From: Glycomyces tritici
GTDB taxonomy: Bacteria > Actinomycetota > Actinomycetes > Mycobacteriales > Micromonosporaceae
NCBI RefSeq assembly: GCF_030403505.1
Contig: NZ_JAUEMJ010000014.1
Location: 47,316 to 111,315 of the forward strand
DNA length: 64,000 nt
Direction: 5' to 3'
The translations under genes and the position numbers were made by a program. Shown piece by piece: positions 45,444-58,282 of this stretch. The notes under the pieces are model-generated. The model was given only the letters and a program-made list of their open reading frames with translations. It did not search any database and had not been told where the DNA came from. Numbering within the stretch: position 1 is the first letter of the stretch; the number at the start of each line of letters is the position of its first letter.

Positions 45444-47219
45444 GTACTGACCGGTGTTCGACACGGTGTCGATGCTGCGGCCGGAGTCCGCGCCCTTGCC
45501 GGAGACGAGCGTGCGGATGTAGACGATCCGCTCGCCCTTCTTGCCGGAGATGCGGGCCCAGTCGTCGGGGTTGGTGGTGTTCGGGAGGTCCTCGTTCTCG
45601 CGGAACTCGTCGACTGTGGACTCGATGAGGTGGCTCATCCGGATGCCCTTGGACTGGTGCGTCAGGAAGTCCTTGATGGCCATCTTCTTCGCCCGCGCGA
45701 CGATGTTCTCGATCATCGCGCCGGAGTTGAAGTCTTTGAAGTAGAGCACTTCCTTGTCGCCGTCGGCGTAGGTGACCTCGAGGAAGCGGTTCTCGTCCAC
45801 TTCGGAGTACATCCGCTCGACGACCGCCTGGATCATCGACTGCACGGTGGCGTCGCGGTCCTTGTCGTGCTCGGCGAGGTCGTCGTCGTGCAGCGGCAGG
45901 GTCGGGGTGATGTACTTCGAGAAGATGTCCTTCGCCGACTCGGCGTCGGGCCGCTCGATCTTGATCTTGACGTCCAGGCGGCCGGGCCGCAGGATCGCCG
46001 GGTCGATCATGTCCTCGCGGTTCGAGGCGCCGATGACGATGACGTTCTCCAGGCCCTCCACGCCGTCGATCTCCGACAGCAGCTGGGGGACGATGGTGTT
46101 CTCGACGTCCGAGGAGACGCCCGATCCGCGGGTGCGGAATATCGAGTCCATCTCGTCGAAGAACACGATGACGGGCATGCCCTCGCTGGCCTTCTCACGG
46201 GCCCGCTGGAAGACCAGGCGGATGTGCCGCTCGGTCTCGCCGACGTACTTGTTCAGCAGCTCGGGGCCCTTGATGTTGAGGAAGTAGCTCCGGCCGGAGG
46301 CCTCCTCGCCTCGCATCTCGGCGACCTTCTTGGCCAGCGAGTTGGCGACGGCCTTGGCGATGAGCGTCTTGCCGCAGCCCGGAGGGCCGTACAGCAGGAT
46401 GCCCTTCGGCGGCCGCAGCTCGTGCTCGCGGAAGAGGTCGGCGTGCAGGAACGGGAGCTCCACGGCGTCGCGGATCATCTCGATCTGGCCGTCGAGGCCG
46501 CCGATGTCGTAGTAGTCGACGTCGGGGACCTCTTCGAGGACGAGTTCTTCGACCTCGCTCTTCTGGATGCGCTCGTAGGCGTACCCGGCGCGCGGCTCGA
46601 TCATGACCGAGTCGCCCGCGCGCAGCGGCCCGTTGATGAGCGCCTCCGAGAGCAGCACGACCCGCTCTTCGTCGGCGTGGCTGGTCACCAGCGCGCGGTC
46701 CGGCGGGCTGCCGTCGGTGGTCTCGATGAGCTCCTTGAGCGTCACGACCTCGCCGATGCGCTCGTAGTCGAGCACCTCGACCACGTTCATGGCGTCGTTG
46801 AGCAGGACTTCCTGGCCGCGTTCGAGCTCTTCGACGTCGATCGACGGCGCGAGCGAGACGCGGAACTTCCTCCCGGAGGTGAAGACGTCGACAGTGCCGT
46901 CCTCACGGGCGCCCAGGAATACGCCGTAGCCGGACGGCGGTTGAGCGAGCCGGTCGATCTCCTCTTTCAGCGAGACGATCTGCTCGCGAGCCTCCTTCAA
47001 GGTGGCCACGAGCCGCTCGTTCTGCTCCGACAGGCGGTCGATCTGGGATTGGGCGGCGGCGAGCCGCTCCTCCAGAATGTGCATGTGTCGGGGCGTTTCG
47101 GTGAGACGGCGTCGCGCCGCGGCCAGTTCTTCCTGGAGCTCTTCGACCTGTCCTGACAGTTCGTCGTGCTCTGAGCCCTGGCCCAGGTTCTGTCGACGGT
47201 CATCGTTGCTTCGTGCCAC
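45438..47219 (-). CDS. arc: proteasome-associated AAA+ ATPase Mpa/ARC
   Basis: 593 residues. N-terminal coiled coil (about 20-90) that captures Pup, two OB domains, AAA+ module with Walker A GPPGCGKT and Walker B FFDEMDS, and the C-terminal GQYL that inserts into the alpha ring. GGGAGG lies 8 bases before the GTG. Unfolds pupylated proteins for PrcAB. Confidence 0.96.
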   Translation of the reverse strand: MARSNDDRRQNLGQGSEHDELSGQVEELQEELAAARRRLTETPRHMHILEERLAAAQSQIDRLSEQNERLVATLKEAREQIVSLKEEIDRLAQPPSGYGVFLGAREDGTVDVFTSGRKFRVSLAPSIDVEELERGQEVLLNDAMNVVEVLDYERIGEVVTLKELIETTDGSPPDRALVTSHADEERVVLLSEALINGPLRAGDSVMIEPRAGYAYERIQKSEVEELVLEEVPDVDYYDIGGLDGQIEMIRDAVELPFLHADLFREHELRPPKGILLYGPPGCGKTLIAKAVANSLAKKVAEMRGEEASGRSYFLNIKGPELLNKYVGETERHIRLVFQRAREKASEGMPVIVFFDEMDSIFRTRGSGVSSDVENTIVPQLLSEIDGVEGLENVIVIGASNREDMIDPAILRPGRLDVKIKIERPDAESAKDIFSKYITPTLPLHDDDLAEHDKDRDATVQSMIQAVVERMYSEVDENRFLEVTYADGDKEVLYFKDFNSGAMIENIVARAKKMAIKDFLTHQSKGIRMSHLIESTVDEFRENEDLPNTTNPDDWARISGKKGERIVYIRTLVSGKGADSGRSIDTVSNTGQYL

Positions 47220-47337
47220 GGGTCACACCTCCCAGGAGATGGTTTTCTTACTCCAACCGTAGCTGGCTGGGGAGGCCAATAGTAAGACTCGACACCGACA
47301 TTGGTCCACCATCTTGAGTTCATTTAATCTGGGGGAC

Positions 47338-47625
47338 ATGGCTGAGGAACGTGAACTCGAGGTATCGATCGACCAGGACGCCTGCACCGGCGACGGGCTC
47401 TGCGTGCAGTACGCGCCCTCGGTCTTCGAGTTCGACATCGACGGGCTCGCCTACGTGAAGGATTCTGACGGTGAGCTGTTGACTACGGCCGGTTCGCAAG
47501 TCAACGTGCCCGAACACCTGCGCCTGGACATCGTGAACGCGGCGCACGACTGCCCCGGCGAGTGCATCTACGTCCGCGACCGGCGGGACAAGACGGCCGT
47601 CGCCGGCCCCGGCGCGGACGACTAG
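47338..47625 (+). CDS. 3Fe-4S ferredoxin
   Basis: 95 residues. Cys ligands in CTGDGLC and CPGEC, the single-cluster [3Fe-4S] pattern of actinobacterial ferredoxins that often serve cytochromes P450, although no P450 is near. Acidic throughout. TAATCT lies 7 bases before the ATG with TTGGTC 18 bases further, a leaderless promoter. Confidence 0.85.
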   Translation: MAEERELEVSIDQDACTGDGLCVQYAPSVFEFDIDGLAYVKDSDGELLTTAGSQVNVPEHLRLDIVNAAHDCPGECIYVRDRRDKTAVAGPGADD

Positions 47626-47629
47626 CGGG

Positions 47630-47680
47630 AACGAGATTCGGGCGGGTGACGCGATCGCGTCACCCGCCCGAATCTCGTTT
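47630..47680. terminator. 50-base perfect palindrome, bidirectional terminator
   Basis: 47630-47679 is fully self-complementary (25-base arms, no spacer), beginning AACGAGATTCGGG, with one further T. Lies between the convergent ferredoxin and trmI genes. Confidence 0.8.
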
Positions 47681-47726
47681 CAGCACTTGAAGAGTCGTGA
47701 ATCCGACTCAGAATGTGACCGGATCG

Positions 47727-48752
<1,026 letters not shown>

Positions 48753-48770
48753 CGGTAGGTCCGGAGCATC

Positions 48771-49877
48771 TTAACGGAGGGCTTTGACCACGTCGGCGGT
48801 GTAGAGCAGCCCTGTCAGGCGGCCCTCATCGACGACGAAGAACCGCTCCGCGCCGCTCCTGCCGATCACGTCCACCAGCGCCTGGCCCTTGAGCTCGGCC
48901 TTCAGGCCCGGGACCTGCGCGGCCGAGCGGAGCAGCCCGGCCAGGGGCATCGCGGCCACCTGGTCGGCCGGGACCGCCTCGGCGGCGGCGTGGTCGAGGA
49001 CCCCGACCGGCTTGCCGTCGACGGCGACGATCTCGCGTCCGTTCGCGGCGCTCAGCGCCTCCCCCAGCGTCGCCGAGGCGGCCACGAGGACGATCGGGCG
49101 GGCCAGCAGTGCGGCGTCGAGGGCTTTGACGCGCGGGCCCATGCGGGCGGCGCGGATCGCGCTGGTCGCCCCGCGCCACAGCTCGAACGCCACGAAGATG
49201 AGGAGGATCAGGCCGAACCCGGAGAACCAGTTCGAGGCGAACAGCCACAGGCCGGCCGCGACGGTGCCGACTGCGACGACGCGCCCGGCCCATCCCGCGA
49301 CGCGGAACCCGGTCCAGCGGTCGCCGGTGGCGGCCCAGATCCCGGCCTGGAGCGCTTTGCCGCCGTCGAGGGGCAGCCCCGGCAGCAGGTTGTAGACGGC
49401 GACCAGGAGGTTGGCGACGCAGATCTGGAAGGCGAACTGCCAGGGGAGCGAGCCCGGTTCGGTGAGGAAGAGGCCGGCGAGGCCGATCCCGCCGAGGACG
49501 GCGGAGACGGCCGGGCCGGCGAGCGCGATCGCGGCGGCCGTCCCGGGCCGGGGGGCCTCGCGTTCCATCTCGGTGAAGCCGCCGAGGGCGTCGAGGTTGA
49601 TCTGGCGTACGCCGATGCCGGCGCGCAGGCTCACGAGCGCGTGGCCGAGTTCGTGGAGGAACACCGATACGAGGAGGGTGACGGCGAAGAGGGCCGCGAC
49701 GATGAGCGAGGCGCCGGTGCTCAGGCCGGGGACCGAGCGCTGCACGATCGGGGCGTAGACGACCACGACCACGGCGGCCAGGAGCAGCCAGGTGTAGCCG
49801 AGGGTGACGGGGATGCCCTTGAAGCGGACGAGGGTGAACCCGGATCGGCGGAAGGCCAGCGCGTTTGCAGTCGACAT
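48771..49877 (-). CDS. site-2 protease family (M50) protein with CBS region
   Basis: 368 residues. HELGH at 75-79 with a second metal site in LLPGLPLDGGKAL; several membrane helices; C-terminal CBS-domain-like part (about 250-365). Intramembrane metalloprotease, substrate unknown. Near trmI, as in other actinobacteria. Start preceded by TAGCAT. Confidence 0.9.
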   Translation of the reverse strand: MSTANALAFRRSGFTLVRFKGIPVTLGYTWLLLAAVVVVVYAPIVQRSVPGLSTGASLIVAALFAVTLLVSVFLHELGHALVSLRAGIGVRQINLDALGGFTEMEREAPRPGTAAAIALAGPAVSAVLGGIGLAGLFLTEPGSLPWQFAFQICVANLLVAVYNLLPGLPLDGGKALQAGIWAATGDRWTGFRVAGWAGRVVAVGTVAAGLWLFASNWFSGFGLILLIFVAFELWRGATSAIRAARMGPRVKALDAALLARPIVLVAASATLGEALSAANGREIVAVDGKPVGVLDHAAAEAVPADQVAAMPLAGLLRSAAQVPGLKAELKGQALVDVIGRSGAERFFVVDEGRLTGLLYTADVVKALR

Positions 49878-49956
49878 CGGCGGCAATGCTACGCGCCCGC
49901 CCGTGCCGCGGGTCCGGGGAACGGGCGGGGCGGGCGGGCTTGAGAGGATTCCGATC

Positions 49957-50703
49957 TCAGGCGGGGCGGACCTTGAACGCGTAGGTCTTGTAGGGCATCG
50001 CGAAGGCGTCCTTGCCGCGGAGGTCGGGGTGGGTGTCGGCGACCTCGTCGACGACGGCGAGGATGCGCTGCTTCCGGGCGTCGTCGGCGGTGAGGTAGTA
50101 GGAGCGGGACTGCACGAGGCGGCGGAGCCCGGCCCGGTCGAGGGGCATGTCGTGGCGGAAGACGCGGTACTCGGGTTCGCCGAAGCGCCGCCCGAAGTAG
50201 TCCCGCTCGGTGGCGGCGAGGGCGTCGCGTTCGCCTTGGGAGGCGCCGATGGCCTCGGTGAGGGCGCCGACCCAGGGGGTGTCGTCGTCGCGGACGTTCC
50301 AGATGGGGGCGAGGAGGCCGTCGGGGCGCAGGACGCGGTGGATCTCGGGGAGGGCGCGTTCACGGTCGAACCAGTGGAAGGCCTGTCCGGCGGTGACGAT
50401 GTCGGCGCTGGCGTCGGGCAGCGGGAGGGCTTCGGCGGCGCCGGGGTGGGCGGCGGTGAGGCCGGGGCTGGCGGCGGTGAGTTTGGCGCGCATCCGGTCG
50501 TCGGGTTCGACGGCGGTGACGCGGTGGCCTTGCGCGATGAGGCCGCGGGTGAGCAGGCCGGTGCCGGCGCCGAGGTCGACGATGTCCTGCGGGGTGTCGC
50601 CGGTCTGCCAGCGGAGGGCTTCGGCGGGGTAGGTGGGCCGGATGGCGTCGTAGAGGTCGGCGGCGGGGCCGAAGGAGCGTGCGGCGTTCGCGTCGATGGT
50701 CAT
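49957..50703 (-). CDS. class I SAM-dependent methyltransferase
   Basis: 248 residues, Methyltransf_11 type. SAM motif VDLGAGTGLLTRGL, acidic VEPDDRM and the AFHWFD segment. Substrate unknown. TACTGT is 7 bases before the ATG (leaderless), divergent from the RecB-like nuclease. Confidence 0.85.
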   Translation of the reverse strand: MTIDANAARSFGPAADLYDAIRPTYPAEALRWQTGDTPQDIVDLGAGTGLLTRGLIAQGHRVTAVEPDDRMRAKLTAASPGLTAAHPGAAEALPLPDASADIVTAGQAFHWFDRERALPEIHRVLRPDGLLAPIWNVRDDDTPWVGALTEAIGASQGERDALAATERDYFGRRFGEPEYRVFRHDMPLDRAGLRRLVQSRSYYLTADDARKQRILAVVDEVADTHPDLRGKDAFAMPYKTYAFKVRPA

Positions 50704-50791
50704 ACCACAAACAGTACACGCGTTATGTTTAGTTGGGGCGCGCCCGGGTGCGGCGGGTCGGGATGTCGGTGGCCCGTCATATGCTCGGGGC

Positions 50792-51649
50792 ATGTCAGCC
50801 ACCCGTCCGACCCAGCTCTCCCCTTCGCGCGCCGGGGATTTCAAGCAGTGCCCGCTGCTGTACCGGTTCCGCGCGGTCGACCGCCTGCCGGAGCCGCCGT
50901 CGAAGGCGCAGGTGCAGGGCACGCTCGTGCACTCGGTGCTCGAGCGGCTGTACGAGCTGGACGCCGGGAGGCGCACCCCGCGGCAGGCCCTCGCCATGAT
51001 CGAGCCGGAGTGGGCGAAGCTCCAGGCCTCGGGCGAGTACGCGGCGCTGTTCGAGGGGCTCGACGACGAGTCGGACTGGCTGCGGAACGTGCGGCGCCTG
51101 GTCGAGACGTACTTCGCGATGGAGGACCCGCAGCGGCTCCAGCCGCACCGCACCGAGTGCCTGGTGACCACGACGCTCGACGACGGCACGTCGCTCAAGG
51201 GGTTCATCGACCGGGCCGACGTCAACCCGGCCGGGCTCGTGCGCCTCGTGGACTACAAGACGGGGAAGCGCCCGCCGGACCGGTTCGCGGACAAGGCCCT
51301 GTTCCAGATGAAGTTCTACGCCCTCGTGTGGTGGCGCACCAGGGGAACGGTGCCGACCCTGCTGCGGCTCATGTATCTGGGGGACGGGCAGATGCTCGAC
51401 TACTCCCCCAACGAGCGCGAGCTGGAGGCGTTCGAGAAGACCCTCAAGGCGCTGTGGTCGGTGATGCGCGAGGCGATCGCCACCGGCGACTTCCGGCCGC
51501 AGAAGTCCAAGCTGTGCGGCTGGTGCGCGCACCAGGCGCTGTGCCCGGAGTTCGGCGGCGAGCCGCCTGCGTACCCGCTGACGACGGTCCTGCCGGGCCT
51601 GGCGATGCCCGTGGACGACCTGTCGGCGGAGGGCGCGCCTCCTCCCTGA
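50792..51649 (+). CDS. RecB-family exonuclease with Fe-S cluster (PD-(D/E)XK)
   Basis: 285 residues. Nuclease motifs TLVHSVLERL, GFIDRAD and LVDYKTG. Cys20 (KQCPLLY) with CGWCAHQALC near the C terminus forms the four-Cys iron-sulfur site of AddB/Cas4-type nucleases. Equivalent to Rv2119. TATGCT lies 6 bases before the ATG. Confidence 0.9.
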   Translation: MSATRPTQLSPSRAGDFKQCPLLYRFRAVDRLPEPPSKAQVQGTLVHSVLERLYELDAGRRTPRQALAMIEPEWAKLQASGEYAALFEGLDDESDWLRNVRRLVETYFAMEDPQRLQPHRTECLVTTTLDDGTSLKGFIDRADVNPAGLVRLVDYKTGKRPPDRFADKALFQMKFYALVWWRTRGTVPTLLRLMYLGDGQMLDYSPNERELEAFEKTLKALWSVMREAIATGDFRPQKSKLCGWCAHQALCPEFGGEPPAYPLTTVLPGLAMPVDDLSAEGAPPP

Positions 51650-51714
51650 GGCGTACTCGCGGATCATTCTCGCGTTCGATGAAGCGGGCGGGAACGGCGG
51701 ATACGGTGTAGAGC

Positions 51715-52962
51715 GTGCACGCCGCCTCCGTTTTCACACGCTTGCGCCGCTGGTTCCACGATCGCCCGCTCCCTGCGGACGCGCTCTTCGCCGCGGCGCT
51801 CTTCGCCACGTACGCGAGCACGCTCGCCGTGGTGATCGACGCCGCGGACGCGTCGGAGCAGCAGTTCGGGCTCCACGAGATCGGCATGCTGGCCCTCTCC
51901 CTGGCGCCCATCGCCTTCCGTCGCAAGTGGCTGTGGCTGGCGGTGGCGGGGACGCTGGCGGCGCTCGCCGGGGCGATCGTGTTCGACCAGCCCTGGCTGG
52001 CCGGCGACAACGGCTTCACGTGGCTGATCCTCACCTACACCGCCGCGGCGCACCGCCCGCTGCCGCGCGCGCTCGTCATCGCCGGAGCGGTGTGGATTCC
52101 GGTGACCCTCTCGGTGCTCCTCTACTTCTGGCCCGTGTACGCCGGCGAGACCGCCACCGGCGGGGCCATCATCACGCTGCTGAACCTGGCCATGGCGGCG
52201 ACCGCCTGCTTCGTCGGCACGGTCATGCGCAGCCGGCGCCGCAAGTTCACCGAGCTCTCCGAGCGCGCCCGGTTCGCCGAGGAGCGCCAGGAGGCGCTCG
52301 CGGCCCAGGCCGTCGCGGACGAGCAGCGGCGCATCGCCCGGGAGCTGCATGACGTGGTGGCCCATCACATCTCGGTCATCGGGGTCATGTCCGAAGGGGC
52401 CAAGCGGGTCCTGCGGACCGACCCCGAGGCGGCCGAGGACGCGCTCACCACGGTGAACCAGACCGCGCGCACCGCACTGCGGGAGATGCGGGACATCCTC
52501 ACCGTCCTGCGGCAAGGGCGCGACGAAGGCGGCAGCGCCGACCTCGAGCCGCAGCCTACAGTGGACTCGCTGCGGGCGCTGGTGGCGCAGACCAAGGACG
52601 CCGGCCTGCCGGTGCGCTACACCGTCCGCGGCGAGGAGTACCCGCTGCCGACGGGCGTGAGCCTGGCGGTCTACCGCATCGCCCAGGAGGCCCTCACGAA
52701 CACCATCAAGCACGCCGGTCCGCAGGCCAGGGCCGGTGTCGTGGTCGACTACGGCGACAACGAGTTCCGCATCTCCGTGGGCGACTCCGGGCACGGCGCC
52801 CCCGTCGTCTCGGGGTTCTCCGGCGGCCACGGCCTCATCGGCATGCGGGAGCGCGCCACGCTCTACGGCGGCTCCCTCGAAGCCGGGCCACGGCCCGGCG
52901 GCGGCTACCTCGTCGAGGCCCGCTTCCCCAAGAACGCCCACCTCCAGGGAGTCACACGTTGA
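51715..52962 (+). CDS. sensor histidine kinase (HisKA_3)
   Basis: 415 residues. About five helices in the first 170 residues, then HisKA_3 with phospho-acceptor His212 (RELHDVVAHH) and a HATPase domain. No large extracellular loop, so the signal may be sensed within the membrane. The TGA overlaps the next start (TTGA). TACGGT is 7 bases before the GTG. Confidence 0.92.
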   Translation: MHAASVFTRLRRWFHDRPLPADALFAAALFATYASTLAVVIDAADASEQQFGLHEIGMLALSLAPIAFRRKWLWLAVAGTLAALAGAIVFDQPWLAGDNGFTWLILTYTAAAHRPLPRALVIAGAVWIPVTLSVLLYFWPVYAGETATGGAIITLLNLAMAATACFVGTVMRSRRRKFTELSERARFAEERQEALAAQAVADEQRRIARELHDVVAHHISVIGVMSEGAKRVLRTDPEAAEDALTTVNQTARTALREMRDILTVLRQGRDEGGSADLEPQPTVDSLRALVAQTKDAGLPVRYTVRGEEYPLPTGVSLAVYRIAQEALTNTIKHAGPQARAGVVVDYGDNEFRISVGDSGHGAPVVSGFSGGHGLIGMRERATLYGGSLEAGPRPGGGYLVEARFPKNAHLQGVTR

Positions 52963-53636
52963 ACGACCGGCCGATCCGCCTCCTCCTCGCCGACGACCAG
53001 CAGCTGCTGCGCGCGGGCTTCAAGATGGTCCTCGGCGCCGAGACCGACATCGACATCGTTGGCGAGGCCGGCGACGGCGTCGAGGCCTTCGACCTCACCA
53101 GGCGGCTGGTCCCCGACGTCGTACTCATGGACATCCGCATGCCCCGCCGCGACGGCGTCGCCGCCACGGCCGACATCGTGCAGGCCAACCTCCCCTCCCG
53201 CGTCCTCGTCCTGACCACGTTCGACCTGGACGAGTACGTCGTCGGGGCGCTGCGGGCCGGGGCCGCGGGGTTCCTCACCAAGGACGCGCCCGCCGCGGAC
53301 CTGGTCGAGGCCATCCGGACCGTGCACCGGGGCGGCGCGGTCGTCGCACCGCACATCCTCTCGACCCTCCTGGGGCGCTTCGCCGAGCACCGCGGCAGCG
53401 ACGGCGACGTCAAGCCCGCGATCGTCGACTGCCTGACCGCCCGCGAGCGCGAAGTGCTGCTGCTCCTGGCCAAGGGCCTCACGAACGCCGAGATCGCCGA
53501 GACCCTCACCGTCGGCGAGACCACCGTGAAGACCCATGTGGGCCACCTGCTCACCAAGCTCGGCGTCCGCGACCGCGTCCAGGCCGTCGTCCTCGCCTAC
53601 GAGAGCGGCCTGGTCAAGCCCGGCGGCACGGACTGA
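52959..53636 (+). CDS. NarL-type response regulator
   Basis: 225 residues, TTG start overlapping the kinase stop, with AGGGAG 7 bases upstream. Receiver domain with phospho-acceptor Asp58 (LMDIRMP), LuxR HTH at the C terminus (TAREREVLLLLAKGLTNAEI). Pairs with the kinase and probably controls the ABC genes downstream. Confidence 0.93.
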   Translation: MNDRPIRLLLADDQQLLRAGFKMVLGAETDIDIVGEAGDGVEAFDLTRRLVPDVVLMDIRMPRRDGVAATADIVQANLPSRVLVLTTFDLDEYVVGALRAGAAGFLTKDAPAADLVEAIRTVHRGGAVVAPHILSTLLGRFAEHRGSDGDVKPAIVDCLTAREREVLLLLAKGLTNAEIAETLTVGETTVKTHVGHLLTKLGVRDRVQAVVLAYESGLVKPGGTD

Positions 53637-53766
53637 AGCCCCGGCCCGTCCTACCCCGGTACCGGGGCCTCCGCCTCTCGACGTAGACGAAGACCGTCCG
53701 CGAAGCGGATGCGCCGGTGCCCAGCGTCCAATATCGTCGAAGTTGACCATGAGCCGCGACGCCGAA

Positions 53767-53786
53767 TGACATCAGGTATGATGTCA
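53767..53786. promoter_or_regulatory. operator-like palindrome over a -10 box
   Basis: TGACATCA-GGTA-TGATGTCA, 8-base perfect arms. It contains TATGAT (53777-53782). Lies 135 bases before the first ABC ATPase gene; no matching -35 was found. Confidence 0.55.
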
Positions 53787-53920
53787 CAATCAGGCGAGTC
53801 GACGTCATCTTTGAACGCTCCTCTGGCACAACGACTTCGCGAGCGGCGTCTCGCGGAACCGGAAACCACAACACCGATATCCCTCGGCACATCGACACCT
53901 TCACCGAAAGCGAGCGCGTC

Positions 53921-54697
<777 letters not shown>

Positions 54698-54699
54698 CC

Positions 54700-57231
54700 A
54701 TGCTGCGCGCCACCCTCAAGGGCATGGCGAGCCGCAAAGCCCGCCTCGTCCTCACCAGCCTCGCCGTCGTCCTCGGCACGATGTTCGTCGCCGCCGCGAT
54801 GATCCTCACCGCCACCATGGAGAAGTCCGTCACCGGCGTCATCGCCGACGCCTTCACCGACGTCGACGCGGTCGTGTCCTCCGCAGAGGACCCCGCCGCC
54901 GCCCAAGGCAACACGCCCAGCGCGACCCTCATCCCCGGCGACGTCCTCGAGACCGTCCGCAGCGTCGACGGCGTCGACACCGCCGACGGCGACGTCTCCG
55001 GCCAGATCAACGCCATCGGCGCTGACGGCAAACTCGTCGGCGCCTTCGCCCCCACCATCGGCTTCAACTGGAACGACCAGTCGACCGGACTCAACGAGAT
55101 CCGCGACGGCACCGGACCCCAGGCCGACGACGAAGTCATCGTCTCCACCCAGTTCGTCAAGGACTCCGGGCTCGACATCGGCGACACCGTCACCGCCTAC
55201 TCCTACTCGGCCGACCGCGCCGAATACGAGATCGTCGGCGTCTTCGGCCTCGCCGGCGACCGCGACTCGCTCGCCGGCGAGACGCAGATGGCCTTCACCG
55301 TCACCGAAGCGCAGCGCCTCCTCGCCGACGGCCAGGACGCGTACATGTCGATCTACATCCAAGGCGACGCCTCCACCGAGGCCATCGCCGACGCGATCGG
55401 ATCCGACTACCGCGTCCAGACCGGGGAAGAGGCCAGCGAGGAAGCCGCCCAAGGCTTCGCCGCGGTCGCCGACATCATGGGCTACATCTTCCTCGGCTTC
55501 GGACTCGTCGCCGTGTTCGTCTCGGTGTTCCTCATCATCAACACCTTCACGATCATCGTCGCCCAGCGCCAGCGCGAACTCGCACTCCTGCGCGCCATCG
55601 GCGCCGCCCGCAACCAGGTCGTCGGATCGGTCCTGGCCGAAGCCGCCGTCATCGGCGTCATCGCCTCCATCCTCGGCCTCGGCCTCGGCGTACTGCTCGG
55701 CTGGGGCCTGTCCCAGCTGGTCAGCTCCACCGTGATGGGCGGCCTGCCGGTCCAGCTGCAGGTCCCGGCCACGGCCCTATGGGCGCTGGCGGTCGGCATC
55801 GGCGTCACCGTGCTCTCCGCGTTCGTCCCCGCCATCAAAGCCTCCGGCGTCCCGCCGGTGGCCGCGATGCGCGACGCCGTCAACCCGCCGAAGCCGCTGC
55901 GCGGCATCACCATCGCGGGCCTGGTGGTCACCGGCGTCGGCGGCGTCCTGATCGCACTCGGCCTCACCGACAACCTCGGCGACCTCGGCCTGCCCGGGTT
56001 CCTCAGCGGCGTCGGGATCGCGTTCGTCGGCATCACGCTGCTCACGCCGATCCTGTCGCGGCCGCTGGTGGCGCTGCTCGGCGCGGTCATGTCGTGGTCC
56101 TTCGCGGGCCGCCTCGGCAAGCTCAACGCCGGGCGCAACCCGCGCCGCACCGCGATCACCGCGTCCGCGCTCATGATCGCCGTCGCACTCGTCACCGGCA
56201 TCGCCACACTGGTCTCCAGTTTCAAGGAGACCACCACGGAGCTCACGGACTCGAACCTCGAATCCGACCTCATCGTCATGGGGCAGCAGGGGGCCAACAT
56301 CCCCACGTTCATGCCCGAGACCCTCGCCGAGATCAAGGCGCTGCCCGATGTGGCGGCGGTCGGCGACCTCTACGGCGAGTTCTTCGGCGCGAAGATCGAC
56401 GACGAGCCGACCATGCTCTACGCCAGCGAGGACCTCCCCACCAGTCTCGGGATCTTCAGCGGCACAGTCGCGGAGGGCTCGATCGAGAACCTGCCCGACG
56501 ACGGCCTGGTCGTGAACGAGTCCGCCGCCGAGGATCGGGGCCTCGCGCTCGGCGACACCGTCGAAGTGGCCTTCGCCAAGGACAACGCCACCGCGCAACT
56601 GCAGGTCGCCGCGATCCTGGACGACTCGCAGCTCACCGACGGCTGGTGGGTCTCGCCGGCGCAGATCCCGAACTTCACCGTACCGAAGCCGATGCAGGCC
56701 TACATCCAGGTCGCCGACGGCGCTGACGTCACCGCGGTCCAGTCCGAGGTGGAGGACATCCTCGCCGACGAACCCGAAGTGAGCGTCACCAACAACGCCG
56801 AGTTCGTGGACCAGCAGACCGGTCAGCTCGACGTGCTCCTGGCCTCGGTGCAGATCCTGCTCGCGCTGGCGATCATCATCGCGATCATCGGCGTCGTCAA
56901 CACGCTGGTCCTGTCGGTCCTCGAACGCACCAGGGAACTGGGGCTGCTCCGCGCGATCGGCATGACCCGCGGCCAGGCCCGGCGCATGATCACCGTCGAG
57001 AGCGTCATCATCTGCCTGTTCGGCGCGGTCCTCGGCATCGCCGTCGGCATCGGCCTCGGCTGGACCGTGCAGCAGGCGCTCGAGGAGGAGGGCCTGACGA
57101 GCTTCGCGCTTCCGTGGGGCCTCATCATCACGTACCTGGTCGCGGCCGTGGCCGTGGGCCTGCTCGCGGCGATCGCCCCGGCGGCCCGCGCGGCGAAGCT
57201 CAATGTGCTGAGCGCGATCGCCTACGAATAG
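54700..57231 (+). CDS. FtsX-like ABC permease, copy 1
   Basis: 843 residues. N-terminal helix, large extracellular domain, three helices with an FtsX block, a second extracellular domain and three helices at the C terminus. The two FtsX blocks (LLRAIGAARNQV and LLRAIGMTRGQA) indicate a duplicated FtsX unit. Likely exports or detects membrane-active compounds. Confidence 0.92.
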   Translation: MLRATLKGMASRKARLVLTSLAVVLGTMFVAAAMILTATMEKSVTGVIADAFTDVDAVVSSAEDPAAAQGNTPSATLIPGDVLETVRSVDGVDTADGDVSGQINAIGADGKLVGAFAPTIGFNWNDQSTGLNEIRDGTGPQADDEVIVSTQFVKDSGLDIGDTVTAYSYSADRAEYEIVGVFGLAGDRDSLAGETQMAFTVTEAQRLLADGQDAYMSIYIQGDASTEAIADAIGSDYRVQTGEEASEEAAQGFAAVADIMGYIFLGFGLVAVFVSVFLIINTFTIIVAQRQRELALLRAIGAARNQVVGSVLAEAAVIGVIASILGLGLGVLLGWGLSQLVSSTVMGGLPVQLQVPATALWALAVGIGVTVLSAFVPAIKASGVPPVAAMRDAVNPPKPLRGITIAGLVVTGVGGVLIALGLTDNLGDLGLPGFLSGVGIAFVGITLLTPILSRPLVALLGAVMSWSFAGRLGKLNAGRNPRRTAITASALMIAVALVTGIATLVSSFKETTTELTDSNLESDLIVMGQQGANIPTFMPETLAEIKALPDVAAVGDLYGEFFGAKIDDEPTMLYASEDLPTSLGIFSGTVAEGSIENLPDDGLVVNESAAEDRGLALGDTVEVAFAKDNATAQLQVAAILDDSQLTDGWWVSPAQIPNFTVPKPMQAYIQVADGADVTAVQSEVEDILADEPEVSVTNNAEFVDQQTGQLDVLLASVQILLALAIIIAIIGVVNTLVLSVLERTRELGLLRAIGMTRGQARRMITVESVIICLFGAVLGIAVGIGLGWTVQQALEEEGLTSFALPWGLIITYLVAAVAVGLLAAIAPAARAAKLNVLSAIAYE

Positions 57232-57251
57232 CTCTCTACCGGAAACCAGGT

Positions 57252-57281
57252 GAGGGGCGGCGTTGTCAGACGCCGCCCCTC
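57252..57281 (+). terminator. hairpin between the two ABC modules
   Basis: GAGGGGCGGCGT/ACGCCGCCCCTC, 6-base loop, no T-tract. It may only partly end transcription. Confidence 0.5.
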
Positions 57282-57468
57282 CCGTCTGCCCGGGGACGGC
57301 CGGAAGGCCGAGCCAGGGGTCGTTCCGGGCTCCGTCTTTCGGCCGACCCGGCGCCGCGGGCTCCGCCTCGGGGAGGACGGAACTCCGGCCCGCGGACCGA
57401 AGCGCCCGGAAGCGCCGCTCAATAGCCTTGGGGGAACAGGAAAGACACCCGATCAGAAAGGCGCTTCC

Positions 57469-58278
<810 letters not shown>

Positions 58279-58282
58279 CCCC

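Noticed and set aside
53709..53920. Extra ORF (MMSQSGEST...) before the first ABC gene
   Set aside because: Runs into the ATPase gene in a shadow frame and has no ribosome site; treated as upstream region.
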